From NCBI GenBank assembly GCA_963682175.1, contig OY821777.1, positions 14,900,001 to 14,964,000 of the forward strand: a stretch of 64,000 nucleotides of DNA, given 5' to 3'. Every line of letters starts with the position of its first letter. The stretch's first letter is position 1. Positions 46,947 through 57,689 of this stretch are shown here, piece after piece. Source of the DNA: Triglochin maritima (lineage: Eukaryota > Streptophyta > Magnoliopsida > Alismatales > Juncaginaceae). The translations under genes were made by a program, and so were the position numbers. The notes beneath the pieces are model-generated. The model worked only from the letters and a program-made list of their open reading frames with translations. It did no database searches and was not told where the DNA came from.

Positions 46947-47504
46947 GAGATGGAAAAAGAGGGAAATGCATGTTAACGGACGGTGGGTAATTTCCATTTG
47001 CCTTTTTTGGGGGGAATATTTTTTCATGTGTGTTCCTCAAAATGTCACTACTAACTTTTTAATGTTATGTAATACCTTTAAAGTTGTAAATAACGAATTT
47101 CTTTTGTTTTCGTTGGTTCGCATCATGTTTTCAAACATGGAACATATGGATAATGTTGAGAAAATTCTTCTCCAATATTGAAGTGTGATGCTCCATTTCT
47201 TTCACTTTTTATTCATGTCTCTTCTTTATAAAAGACAATAGAGAACGTGACGTGCATGGAACCTTGAGAATAAATTAGAGACCAAATCACATACTTGTAA
47301 GTACAAATGTTTTCATGTACCTATGCATATATGGAGCCGATTAGATGCCATCTTGGTTTGTGTTTGGCCGGTGGTGTAATCAGGTTGTAATCCCAAAAAT
47401 ATCCAACATATATAGTCTACATCTAAATCTACAAAAAATAATTATATAAGTTGCCTAACACAAGTACATGAAATATGAATCATGAATTTCTATTTTATTT
47501 TCAG
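46947..47504. other. Intergenic DNA between the QWRF gene and a repeat block
   Basis: No gene or bounded repeat was recognised. The distal QWRF promoter probably lies here. Confidence 0.5.
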
Positions 47505-47781
47505 GTTGCCAGTTGGCACAAACAAAGAATTCGTGTCAATTCGTGTCGACACGAACACGACCCGAAACACGGATTGGACAAACACAAAAAGAAATTCGTG
47601 TCAACTCGGGTCGTGTTCGGGTTATTAATTTCGTGTTCGTGTTTAGGTGTACAATTTCGTGTTCGTGTTCGGGTCAATATTTTTTTTAATTTCGTGTTCG
47701 GGTTCGGGTTGACCAAAAATGAATTCGTGTCAATTCGTGTTGACACGAACACGACCCGAAACACGAATTTGACAGCCCTAG
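47505..47781. repeat. CGTGTC-rich repeat, probable hAT-like MITE
   Basis: Two direct copies of a self-complementary segment (CGTGTC...GACACGAACACGACCCG) lie at about 47531-47575 and 47730-47770. GGGTCGTGTTCG-type words lie between them. The right end, GACAGCCCTAG, resembles a hAT terminus (CTAGGGCTGTC on the other strand). It abuts the truncated chromovirus 5' LTR exactly. No 8-bp target duplication was found. Confidence 0.5.
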
Positions 47782-48589
47782 CGATGATGATGTCGATGAT
47801 GTTCCGGCTTGTGGTTGTACCATCCGATGTTGTGTCGGACGTATGTTGTACCACCGATGTTGTGCCGGTGATGCTGATGATGAGGTGTCAGCGATGATCC
47901 CCGATTGGGCACCTATCATGGGATGTTGACCGACCGGGTTACGGCTCTGTCGAAGGTGGTGTTGACCACGTGGTTCCTTGCACGGAAGTTCGGACGCTCC
48001 TCACCGATCCCTTAGGCTCGTGTAGTCGCGTGTGGGGGGACGCATCGCGTACTGTCCGTAAGACCGTATGTGCCTACGATAGGTTTCCGGAGGAGACTCG
48101 TTGTTGTTTTTGCTGGACTGATGTCCTTGTGGACCCTGTTGAGGGTCGTGGTTGTTGGACTGGGGTCCCGTTTACTCTGTTGAGGGATTTGATGCATTGC
48201 AGATGTGACATGACATGTTACTAGTATGATAGGTTCATTTACCGTACTATTGCATGCATATAGGTGAGTTTGGCATACGGGGTTTCCCAATGGGAAACTC
48301 AGGCATCGTTGTTTGATTCATGTTTCAGGACCCCAGTAGGTTCTGTCGGGTGGTGACCGCGGGCGCACACATCTTGGGGCCAGGATCCTCATCGGACTTT
48401 TCGAGGTCGTCGTGATTACTTTATCTGTCTTTTCATTGTATTATTGTAATCACGTCTTTTGACAAACTTTGTTGTATTATTGGTGCACCGACGGTTGATT
48501 TATTGAGTGACATTCCCGATGTTGAGTTTATTCTGATGATCTCTTGATGGTTTTAAATTTTAAATTTTCCACTGTTTCGGGATGTTACA
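47782..48589 (+). repeat. Truncated 5' LTR of the chromovirus
   Basis: This corresponds to 51655-52460 of the 3' LTR. The 5' 1.3 kb, including the palindrome array, is missing. It ends GGATGTTACA at 48589 and keeps the stem-loop at 48282-48298. Confidence 0.92.
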
Positions 48590-48592
48590 ACT

Positions 48593-48604
48593 TGGTATCA
48601 GAGC
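48593..48604 (+). promoter_or_regulatory. Primer-binding site, tRNA-iMet type
   Basis: TGGTATCAGAGC, three bases after the LTR end, is complementary to the 3' end of initiator tRNA-Met, the usual primer of plant chromoviruses. Confidence 0.92.
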
Positions 48605-48717
48605 GGTCGGTCCCTATGTGTGGCTCCCAAAGAAATCACCCCAGTATAGTAGTGTAGGTTGCACTTTCCTTTTAGCATGCTTTCATGGCTGATCTTGAGT
48701 TGTTTCTTGTGTCAGAT

Positions 48718-48761
48718 GCCTCCAAGACGTGTGAGGAACGTCGCGAATGAGCGTGTTGCCA
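48718..48761 (+). pseudogene. Remnant of the chromovirus gag start
   Basis: An ATG 114 bp beyond the PBS opens MPPRRVRNVANERVA, the basic N-terminus expected of this Gag. The frame then runs into the GAATTCGGAT-rich insertion at 48762, so only about 14 residues survive. Confidence 0.65.
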
Positions 48762-49118
48762 TAGGGGTGAAAACGGAACGGATACGAAGCGGATGTGCCA
48801 GTATCCGAATTCGTATCCATTTTTTTTCTCGAATCCGAATTCGAATCCGATCGAATGTATGAGAAAGGGTCGAATTCGGATCTCGTATCCATTTTTTTTC
48901 TCGAATCCGAATTCGAATCCGATCAAATGTATGAGAAAGGGTCGAATTCGGATCCGAATTCGTATCCGTCGAATTCGGATCTCAATCCGAATTCGAAACC
49001 GATCGAATGTATGAGAAAGGGATCCGAATTCGTATCCGTCGAATTCGGATCCGAATTCGAATAAATTTGCATCTGAATTAAGTTTAAAATTCATTCCGAA
49101 TTAGGATATACGAATTTG
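48762..49118. repeat. GAATTCGGATCC-rich repeat block, probable hAT-like MITE with lost right end
   Basis: It begins TAGGGGTGAAAACGG, a hAT-MITE-like terminus. It consists mainly of GAATCCGAATTCG and its complement, with three copies of a segment ending ATGTATGAGAAAGGG (near 48855, 48927 and 49005) at about 70-80-bp spacing. The right terminus and target duplication are missing, and it passes directly into integrase sequence. Open frames across it on both strands are products of the repeat. Confidence 0.7.
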
Positions 49119-49120
49119 CA

Positions 49121-50275
49121 GAGTTCGTGGGCCGATGCTTAGTCTGTCAGCAGGTGAAGATTGAGCATCAGCGACTGGCGGGACCGATGCAGTGTATTGA
49201 GCTCCCTGAGTGGAAGTGGGAGCACGTGACGATGGATTTTGTCACAAGGCTGCCGAAGACGAGGAGATTCCACGACGCGATTTTGGTGATAGTCGATCGA
49301 CTGACAAAGTCGACGCACTTCTTAGCGATCAGGACCACATTGCCTTTGGAAGGTCTACCTAAGTTGTACGTAGAGGAGATAGTCAGATTGCACGGAGTAC
49401 CAGTGAGCATCATCTCTGATCGGGATCCCAGGTTTACATTCAGGTTTTGGGGGAGTCTGCAGCAGGCTTTGGGGATGCGACTGCGATTCAGTACAACGTT
49501 TCACCCGCAGACAGATGGTCAGTTAGAGAGGACGATCCAGACCCTGGAGGATATGCTGAGGGCATGCACATTGGATTGGTCAGGACACTGGGATGAGCAC
49601 CTGCCGCTGATAGAGTTCACCTACAATAACAGCTATCATTCGAGTATTGGGATGACACCGTACGAGGCCCTGTACGGGAGGTCTTGCAGATCACTGGTAT
49701 GTTGGAGTGATGTGGGCGAGAGGCAGCTAGTGGGGTCAGAGCTCGTGCAGATGTATGCAGAGAAGGTGAATGTGATCCAGAGGAGATTGGCCACAGCGCA
49801 GAGCAGGCAGAAGAGTTATGTTGACAGACGCAGACGGACGTTGAGCTTTGAGGTTGGTGACCACGTGTTTCTGAAGATTTCCCCTGCCCGAGGAGTGATG
49901 AGGTTTGGGAAGAAGGGGAAGCTCAGTCCGAGGTATGTGGGGTTGTTTGAGATCCTCGACCGAGTTGGAGAGGTTGCCTACCGGATTGCATTGCCGCCGC
50001 AATTTTTGGGTCTTCACAACGTCTTCCATGTATCGATGTTGAGGAAGTACGTTGCAGATCCAACTCACGTGATTGAGATTTCAGTACCAGAGATACAGCA
50101 GGACTTGTCACTCGAGGAGAGACCAGTCGAGATCGTTGATCGTATGGATCACCAGCTCAGGAGGCGGACCATTCCGATGGTGAAGGTCCGGTGGCAGCAT
50201 CACAGTGAGCGCGAGACCACTTGGGAGATCGAGGAGGAAGTCAGAAGGCAGTATCCAGAGCTTTTCAATGAGTAG
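49121..50275 (+). CDS. Chromovirus integrase with C-terminal chromodomain, 5'-truncated
   Basis: This is the 3' end of a pol polyprotein. Numbering from GTG at 49127, it opens inside the integrase zinc finger (CLVCQQVK, C4 and C7; the His pair is lost). The catalytic core follows with D37 (TMDFVTRLP), D98 (IISDRDPRF) and E134 (HPQTDGQLERT), the D-D-35-E pattern of integrases. FTYNNSYHSSIGMTPYEALY and the GPF/Y-type module (PRYVGLFEILDRVGEVAYRI) come next. A chromodomain (VRWQHHSERETTWEIEEEVR) ends at 50275. Chromodomains guide chromovirus integration to particular chromatin. The frame is intact but has no own start codon or protease, so it is an orphan fragment, probably unexpressed as such. 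Confidence 0.93.
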   Translation, partial: EFVGRCLVCQQVKIEHQRLAGPMQCIELPEWKWEHVTMDFVTRLPKTRRFHDAILVIVDRLTKSTHFLAIRTTLPLEGLPKLYVEEIVRLHGVPVSIISDRDPRFTFRFWGSLQQALGMRLRFSTTFHPQTDGQLERTIQTLEDMLRACTLDWSGHWDEHLPLIEFTYNNSYHSSIGMTPYEALYGRSCRSLVCWSDVGERQLVGSELVQMYAEKVNVIQRRLATAQSRQKSYVDRRRRTLSFEVGDHVFLKISPARGVMRFGKKGKLSPRYVGLFEILDRVGEVAYRIALPPQFLGLHNVFHVSMLRKYVADPTHVIEISVPEIQQDLSLEERPVEIVDRMDHQLRRRTIPMVKVRWQHHSERETTWEIEEEVRRQYPELFNE

Positions 50276-50789
50276 TTTGTTTTGATTTCGGGACGAAATC
50301 CTTTTAAGTTGGGTTGATTGTTATATCCCTAACCTAGGGATTAAGGTGTTAATGATGTTTAAGTAAGAGCTTTGCATGGGAAATGGGCGGTGAACAGTGA
50401 CGGTGTGGGTGTAGGGGGGTGGTTACTGTTCATGCGTGGGTTGAGGAGAAAGCCTTATCTTTTAATCTCTTCACTTCCTCTCTCTCTCTCTCTCTCACTC
50501 TCTCATTTTCTTTTGCTTCTCTCCGACGTCCAGAGGTCGAAGGAGTTGCTCCGGCGTGTCGTGTGGTGCTGGGAGCAGCAGAGGCGCGAGATCGGAGGTT
50601 GCGGTCGCGGGGGACGTCGAGCGACTCCGGTGTTCTTCGTCGTCCTTCTCGTCGAGGTATGCCGGTTTTTAGTTTGATTTGTCGTTGCTCACCCTCGTGG
50701 GAGGGTTGTGTTGGTCGGACGGGGAGGTCGAAGAACTCTTCGGCGTTGTTTTCCGTGGAAAACCTCGGCTGGCGCGAGGTTAAAGACGA

Positions 50790-51280
50790 CCAACGGTCGA
50801 CCGGGCCCTTCGGGCGGTCGACCGAAGTAGGGTATTATTGCCTGTCTATTGTGTTTCGGTCGACTGGTTCCCTTTGTTCGGTCGACCGGAACTTAAGTAT
50901 ATCCGTAGTATGCATGTGTTAGCGGTCGACCGTTTTGACGTAGAAATAATAGGATGACCCTGTTAGTTTTCGGTCGACCGGGACCCCTGAGTCGGTCGAC
51001 CGATAGATTCGATTTTGATGTTGACCAGACTCCGGATTTTGACCTCGTTCGGTCGACTGGTTTTAGACCTTCGGTAGACCGTTAGGATTTTGTGTTGCGC
51101 AAATAGTTCGACCGTTGCAGACGCTTCAGTCGACCGATTCCCTTGTGGAAGCGGTCGACCAAGCTGTCACATTCGGTCGACCGATTTCCCCTGTGGAAGC
51201 AGTCGACCGGATGTCACTTCCGGACGACCGATTCCCTTGAGGAAAACGGTCGACCGAGTGGTCTTTTTCGGTCGACCGTT
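50790..51280. repeat. CGGTCGACCG palindrome array (LTR E)
   Basis: I count about seventeen exact or near copies of CGGTCGACCG in about 490 bp, roughly one per 29 bp. Near variants include CGGTAGACCG (51072), CGGACGACCG (51221) and AGTCGACCG (51129, 51200). Most exact copies contain the 6-bp palindrome GTCGAC. Confidence 0.9.
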
Positions 51281-51580
51281 TTGCACAGGACAGAAATCCT
51301 GGTTCCCTTTTTGATGTCAACTTTGTCCACGGAAACTCGTGTCCTCGCCTTGTGCGTGAGCCGGGAGGTGACGGTGGGCGCGTTACGCGTGCCTGCCCAG
51401 GGACCGCCGTGTGGAAGAGTGTGGGTGTCCGGGACACGTAACCTCCATGTATGGATCATGACTATTTGATGGATTGATTAGACTCATTGTATGAGTAGCA
51501 GACCTGAGGGATCGCGGATCCCAATGCGTGTGACGCATGGCTCGTGGAGCATGATGACCCTGCAGACTACGGTCTGGACC

Positions 51581-51760
51581 CGTCCGATGTTGTGTCAGAC
51601 GTATGTTGTACCGCCGATGTTGTGTTGGCGATGCCGCCGAGGTTGTTGCAGGCGATGATGATGCCGATGATGTTCCGGCTTGTGGTTGTACCGTCCGATG
51701 TTGTGCCGGACGTATGTTGTACCGCCGATGTTGTGCTGGCGATGTCGCTGATGAGGTGGC
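51581..51760 (+). repeat. Tandem duplication inside the chromovirus 3' LTR
   Basis: CGTCCGATGTTGTG...GACGTATGTTGTACCGCC occurs at about 51581 and again at about 51692, a period of 111 bp. Only one copy is visible in the truncated 5' LTR. Confidence 0.75.
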
Positions 51761-52581
51761 AGCGATGATCCCCGATTGGGCACCTATCCTGGGATGTTGA
51801 CCGACCGGGCTACGGCTCCGTCGAAGGTGGTGTTGACCACGTGGTTCCTTGCACGGAAGTGCGGACGCTCCTCACCGATCCCTTAGGCTCGTGTAGTCGC
51901 GTGTGTAGGGACGCGTCGCGTACTGTCCGTAAGACTGTATGTGCCTACGATAGGTTTCCGGGGGAGACCTATTGTTGTTTTTGCTTGACTGATGTCCTTG
52001 TGGACCCTGTTGAGGGTTGTGGTTGTTGGACTGAGGTCCCGTTTACTCTGTGGAGGGATTTGATGCATTGCAGATGTGACATGACATGCTACTAGTATGA
52101 TAGGTTCATTTACCGTACTATTGCATGCATATAGGTGAGCTTGGCATACGGGGTTTCCCAATGGGAAACTCAAGCATCGTTGTTTGATTCATGTTTCAGG
52201 ACCGCAGTAAGTTCTGTCGGGTGGTGACCGCGGGCGCACATATCTTGGGGTCAGGATCCTCATCGGACTCTTTGAGGTCGTCGTGATTACTTTATCTGCT
52301 TTTTCATTGTATTATTGTAATCACGTCTTTTGACAAACTTTGTTGTATTATTGGTGCATCGACGGTTGATTTATTGAGTGACATTCCCAATGTTGAGTTT
52401 ATTCTGATCATCTCTTGATGGTTTTAAATTTTAAATTTTCCGTTGTTTCGGGATGTTACATCTTGGGCCTATCTCAATGATGAATTCTAGCATTGAAGGG
52501 GAGGTGGTGGAAACCACAGCATTAAATGACCCCTACAATGTCTTATAGTAGAATCATTGTGCCAACTATCGTCAACCTGTC

Positions 52582-52778
52582 CCCCGTGACGCAACCGAGT
52601 TGGTTGGGTATGTGGGTTCACACACCTAAGGTCACAAGATCGAATCCCAACAAAGTACTTTATTTAATGCTAATACGTTCCGGTGAAAACGGTATTGAAC
52701 TACCCCCAATTTGGAGTCGCAACTCGTCTGCCCTAAGTGGGGGCGGGTGCTGGGGAATTCTGGGTCATCAAAAAAAAT
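52582..52778 (+). mobile_element. tRNA-derived SINE
   Basis: The 5' part shows a polymerase III A-box-like stretch (CCGAGTTGGTTGGG near 52594) and a B-box-like AGATCGAATCC near 52638. The body ends in an A-rich tail at about 52769-52778. Imperfect 15-16-bp target duplications flank it (TATCGTCAACCTGTC at 52567-52581 and TATAGTCAACCTAGTC at 52779-52794). SINEs are transcribed by polymerase III and moved by LINE enzymes. Confidence 0.78.
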
Positions 52779-52959
52779 TATAGTCAACCTAGTCAACGAT
52801 TCATACTAATCGGTAGATTCATAGTCGTGAATCAGTGAATATTAGGGATCAAATTTCTAACGTCGATGAATTTTTGGATGTCTGTGTATTTCTAGTGCAA
52901 GCGTCAAAGTTAGAAGTTAGCTAGAAATTCTAACTCCTATGGAGAGATCGTTAGTGAAG

Positions 52960-53375
52960 AGGAGGTAACGTATAACATACAACAAGAACTATGCTCGGAA
53001 ATGCGGGAAAATGCAACTGCATATGCGGATGGGATGACATCGTATAGGAAGAATGTAGGGTCTCTATGTGGTCTGTATTATTGTCTGAAGCATTACAAAA
53101 CAATATTGTTTCAACTGTGTTATTTTTGTTTTTTTAATATAATTTGTTTACTATTAAATTATTGATGTTAGAAATAATTTAAAAAAAATCATCTCAATTT
53201 TTAGTTACATATATATAATTTATAACTAATATATATTATATAATTAATAAATTGTAAATCACATGTGCACTCACATCGCATCCGCATCTACATCCGAATA
53301 TGCAAGATGCGGTGTCTCGTGTGCATGACTTGGTGTCTCGTCGTATCCCGATTTGCATCCCCCGTTTCTAAACAT
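52960..53375. repeat. Dispersed AT-rich MITE-like repeat, copy 1
   Basis: This block is shared with 57690-57975. Both have the same core (ATTAATGTTAGAAAT-type sequence, then TTTTAGTTACAT, then TATAATTTATAA) and the same right part (CACTCGCATCGCATCC-type, ending TTTCTAAACATT). Ends such as CTCGGAAATGCGGG and the complement of CCCGTTTCTAAACAT suggest terminal repeats of a hAT-like MITE, but I could not fix a target duplication. Confidence 0.55.
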
Positions 53376-56300
53376 TGAGAAAGAACATGAGGTGGTGGAT
53401 CGACCTGTTTCAAAGTTTTACGTGTGAAACTAAAATCAAGTCATAATTGAATTGAATGGTCAAACTGTGATTTACCAATTATTGGAAGTCAAAATGACAA
53501 ACTGCGACCACAGTCTGTGAGTCAGCTTTCTAGGAATACCCTTTTAATTTGTTGAATTGGTCCTTAATGATAGATTGTTAATATTTATATCTTTGTGAAA
53601 ACGTAAGCAATAGTTATCTTCCATTGTGGATGAAGGAACAACAATCCTTGAAAGATAGGTTGAACCATTAATTGATTATATGCACTCATTCACAATGATT
53701 AAAGTACAAGTTAATCACTCGAGTAGAACGTGAGCTCATAAAGCAACACTTATCCAGAAGTATAATCATGACATATGCAACAAAACAATAATAAGTTCAA
53801 AATATATTTTTCTAAATTTGCTTAGGTATAAAATAACGTTGTTAGATAAGGTAGTCCTTCGTCTAAGCTGATGCAGAAGAATAATGGATCAGGCAGGCGT
53901 AAATTATTTTAAAAGACTTTTTTTACTGAAATCTACGAAACCAAATCTTACTCAAACATTGACTAAAGCTCTTGAGATTAGATGCATAATTAAAGTAATC
54001 TTGACTAATCAGTACTTTACCAGCTGAAGGTAATTAAGTAAGATAAGCACGGTGGATGTGCACGAAATTTGATGTGATTTCATCTATTAACTCAACTGCT
54101 TTTTAAGACCTAGAATTCCTCAACATCCGTCTCATTTTGTGAGGCAAGTTGTTGTTGCAAATTAAGGATGACCCATCATCAGATACTCGAGGTATATTTT
54201 TGTATCCACTCGAAGTTCAATATCAAAACCTAAGAATATGATTTCACACCCTCAACCAAATCTATTGCAGCCAAGGGCTCTAATTACTAAATTGTTGTAA
54301 AGGTAAGCATGCAATGCAAATGGGAGCCACTAGAAAAGATGGTAGATCAACAAATAGATGAATGCAAAACATAAGATATTGTATTTAACAAAGATGGTAG
54401 AAATAACAAAATTTGGAGAGAAAAACCCATAACAACAAATCTCACATAATAAAGAACGAGCATCACATATAAAAATACGCCGTATGCCTAAGCCTTCGTT
54501 GAATCACCGAAATACACCACAAACGCCAATCGGCTGCATGTGGACCAACACAGACATTAATCACCCGATCTACTTAACAGATTTGGCAAATTTCACGACT
54601 TAAACAATTTTTAATTAGATCGTAGATCACTGGAAAGCAACATAATCCGAAGCTTCAACAGCATCCCATGATGAGTTAGATATTTAACACAAGATAGAGG
54701 AGTTGGTGACAGAGAGTGAGTGTGTAGATTTTGGAAGTGTAGGTCTGGAGAAAGACACGAGACGTGAACTCCACATGTGGATTGCTTGCTGCCTTGGATG
54801 CTTCTAGCCGACTCCAAGTTAAGATCTAGCTGGTTTGACCGTTTCTGTTGGATTATTTTTAATTAGCAGTTGACATTCTTTTAAGTCTGTGATTAGTTTG
54901 AAGGGTTTTTTTACACAAGAATATTAGATATATAACATTCTTCGTGACTTCATGTCTTGAAATTATTTTATAATTGTTTGTCATCAATATATTCAAAATA
55001 ATATTTTTCATGTATGTTATGAGACAATCGTTCAGTCAACTGTGTCGTTAATTTGAATACGGAGCTTAATTAATATTAACAATCTTCATAGTCGAGAATA
55101 TTTTTCAACAGTTGCGGTTACTACTGGCAATGTTAAGGCTAACTTGACAAACAAACCAAAAGTTGCACCACATTTAATTTCTTTTCAATCATTTTCTTTG
55201 TAATATCCGCAATGCCACAAAAATATGAAAAGTCTCGAGAAATCCTCACATGAGCGATGTAGTTGTCAAGTGATTTTCAAGTATTAGATAATCTTTCCCA
55301 TTAAACTCAATGGGATAAAAGCCAACAAAATCTTATAATATTTAATTTGTACGTATCAAATGTTGACAAATAGTTACGGGGATCCAAACATCATAGACAA
55401 AAGCAACTCGTTCTTATCAATTTAACATCTGAAAAATGATCATTGAACTCCTGAATTTGAGTGTCAAATAACAACATGGAGGATGTCAACTTTGAAGTAA
55501 CGAAGATGTGTAAACTTTAGAAATACACAAATTATTTTTGTGTATTCTATTCGTACCCACAAAAGTACACCATATACTTAAAATATATTGTACTTGTGAC
55601 GGTTTTATAACATAGAATTACGACATTGTAGCGGTGAATCTTACACGACATTCCCAGGTTCAAAACCTCACGAGTCTTCATTTTTTTTCTTTTGTCCGGA
55701 AAAAATACCAAGGTTAATATTCGAACTCACGATCCGAATGATTAACCACTTGGATAACATTTATGTCATGCTATTATAGCAAGAGAGAATGTAACGTATC
55801 ATAATTATTTTCTAAATTTTAGTGACATGCCCATGAGTGGGTCCGCCCATGGATAGGTGTCCCAAATGTGACTTTCGAGGTTGGATTTTAGACATTGGAG
55901 TTAGACGCTCGTATGTAATTTTGTCTTGTTTGAGAATCTAATCCACCGTTGCTTTCAGCCGAATACTAAGAATTATTTCGCTATAACCCAAAAGGCAAGC
56001 ATATATGTAGTCTGGCAAACAACAACCCGTAAAACCCGATCCGGTGGATTCAAGTTATGGTCATAATTTCTGACCTGTTTAGAGTATCCGACCTGGCCGA
56101 TCCGTTAACCCGTTTTTTTGTTGTTGAATATTAACATATAGTTAATGATCGACAACAAAATAACACTTAGTGCTCCACCAAGCAAGAAATGTTTCAGAGT
56201 GGGCATCAATAATTGGACTTCTTAGAAAAGCATTCCTTTGAGAGATGCTTAGAAAACAAGATTACAACTTTGTACTCATTTAGCCAAACATGCGAAACCA

Positions 56301-56417
56301 ATGTCCAACACAAAAGTGTGAACATCAAAAGGAAAATTCGCTTGCTTTGCTTTGAAAGCACAACACACCCAAAGTCTAAGATTTTCTTTGATGTCCAAAG
56401 CCAAATAGGTTAGTAGT
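53376..56417. other. Intergenic DNA, no gene seen
   Basis: No coding exon was supported. A B-box-like GGTTCAAAACC lies near 55659 within a possible SINE fragment (about 55620-55690) that lacks a clear A-tail. The remainder is AT-rich. Confidence 0.45.
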
Positions 56418-56425
56418 GATTAGTG

Positions 56426-56676
56426 TAGGGCAGAGCAAAACCCGGACTGGACCGGTCGGTCCGGGAAGATTTGGTCCGGTCCGGTCCGGTTTGGGCTTCG
56501 GTCCGATAAAATTTTAAAATTTCGGTCTGATCCGGTCTTTTTTTGTTTTTTATTTAAAAAAATTGGTTTTTGACCAGACTGTTTCGGACCAATTCGGTCC
56601 GGTCCGGTCTTCGGTCTGCGGGCATTCAGTCTGGATCCCGGATAAAAATCCGATCTGGACCGGATGCTCACCCCTA
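56426..56676. mobile_element. hAT-type MITE, GGTCCGG-rich
   Basis: This 251-bp element starts TAGGGCAGAGC and ends GCTCACCCCTA. It is flanked by a perfect 8-bp target duplication, GATTAGTG (56418-56425 and 56677-56684), diagnostic for the hAT superfamily. The interior is rich in GGTCCGG and CCGGACC words in both orientations and would fold strongly. It has no transposase and is non-autonomous. Confidence 0.9.
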
Positions 56677-56684
56677 GATTAGTG

Positions 56685-57689
56685 AGTTTACCTTACAATG
56701 AAAGTTTGTTTGTGTCCACATATATCACATTCATTAGTTCCCATGTCTGTTAGATGATTCACCAAAACGAGACAACATAATCTACTCAGCAACTTTACCC
56801 GTGTCTCAACTCTCAACTGATAAAAGCATAAGACAAATTTTGGAAAATCCATCTGTCTCTATTTTATAATATCTCTATTCTCTAATAACGGACACACACA
56901 CGTATCCAACTCATTTTAATTTTGGAGTGCACTGCAAATGCTTGACATTCTCAAAATCTTTAAAATAAATTCATGAAGACTAACCTATATGTACATTTTT
57001 GTAATACAAATACTTCCACAACTTGGGAAACAATACACGAGCACCTAAATCATATCTATCTAATTAGTTAATCTAAGATGCTGACATCTTTTCCTACATT
57101 TTCTTGGGGTATGTTTGGATATCGATTCTAGAAAATCGATTTTCACTAAAATCCAATTCTACATTGATTTTAGAGAATCTGATTCTCACTTAGAATCGAT
57201 TCGAGGTAATAAGAGTGTGGATGGAAATGATTTCACTTGAAGTCAAATTACATTCAATCCCCATCATGTATACATACGAGAATTGTGTGTAATAACATAA
57301 TAACAAAGATTGAGTATCTAAAATTGTTTGCTACTAATTAACATATTGGAGACAATAGTTACGAAAAAACAATTACCAACTTGAAGTGAAAAATGAACTA
57401 AATATCCACATGCTCATACATGAACCAAACATGTTGTCAATAAAGTAATTAACAAAAAAAACTTATACTATAATAATTAAAAGTGGCAAAAGTCAAAATA
57501 ATTGATGGTATGTTTGGTAAATATTCTATGTTGACGGGGCAATATAGACATTTCAGCCTAAAATTCATTAAAGTATTCTGTAATCTTTTTTTTATTCCGG
57601 AGAAGAGAGAATTGTGAGAGCATATTTTAAGGGTGAGAATCAGATTCTGGATTTTAGAAGCGACTCTGGGTGATGATGTTTGGGTAAAA
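56685..57689. other. Intergenic DNA, no gene seen
   Basis: GAATCGATT- and GAATCAGATTCT-type words are frequent at 57115-57215 and again near 57630-57670, suggesting an eroded inverted-repeat element between them. No boundaries could be fixed. Confidence 0.4.

Larger units (their letters stand above)
47782..52460 (+). mobile_element. Internally deleted chromovirus (Tekay/Del-like Ty3/gypsy)
   Basis: The layout is a truncated 5' LTR (47782-48589), a PBS for tRNA-iMet (48593-48604), the start of gag (48718 on), a foreign repeat (48762-49118), integrase plus chromodomain (49121-50275), and a complete 3' LTR (50319-52460). Most of gag and all of protease, reverse transcriptase and RNase H are missing. 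This copy anchors the identity of the four solo LTRs. The two LTRs differ by roughly 4-5 percent over their shared 0.8 kb by eye, mainly transitions, so it is much older than the Athila-like insertion. Confidence 0.92.
50319..52460 (+). repeat. Complete 3' LTR of the chromovirus
   Basis: This 2142-bp LTR runs from TGTTATATCCC to GGATGTTACA. It is preceded by the phrase GACGAAATCCTTTTAAG, typical of the polypurine-tract region in this clade. It contains a CT-rich stretch (50478-50500), the palindrome array (50790-51280), a 111-bp tandem duplication near 51581-51760, and the stem-loop at 52153-52169. Confidence 0.93.

Noticed and set aside
48672..49094. Overlapping open frames on both strands with repeated RIRIR or SEFESD peptides
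   Set aside because: They are products of the GAATCCGAATTCG repeat block and read equally well in several frames.
56100..56413. 66-codon open frame beside the hAT MITE, considered as a gene
   Set aside because: It is short, of unusual composition for a conserved protein, with no motif and no splice or promoter context.
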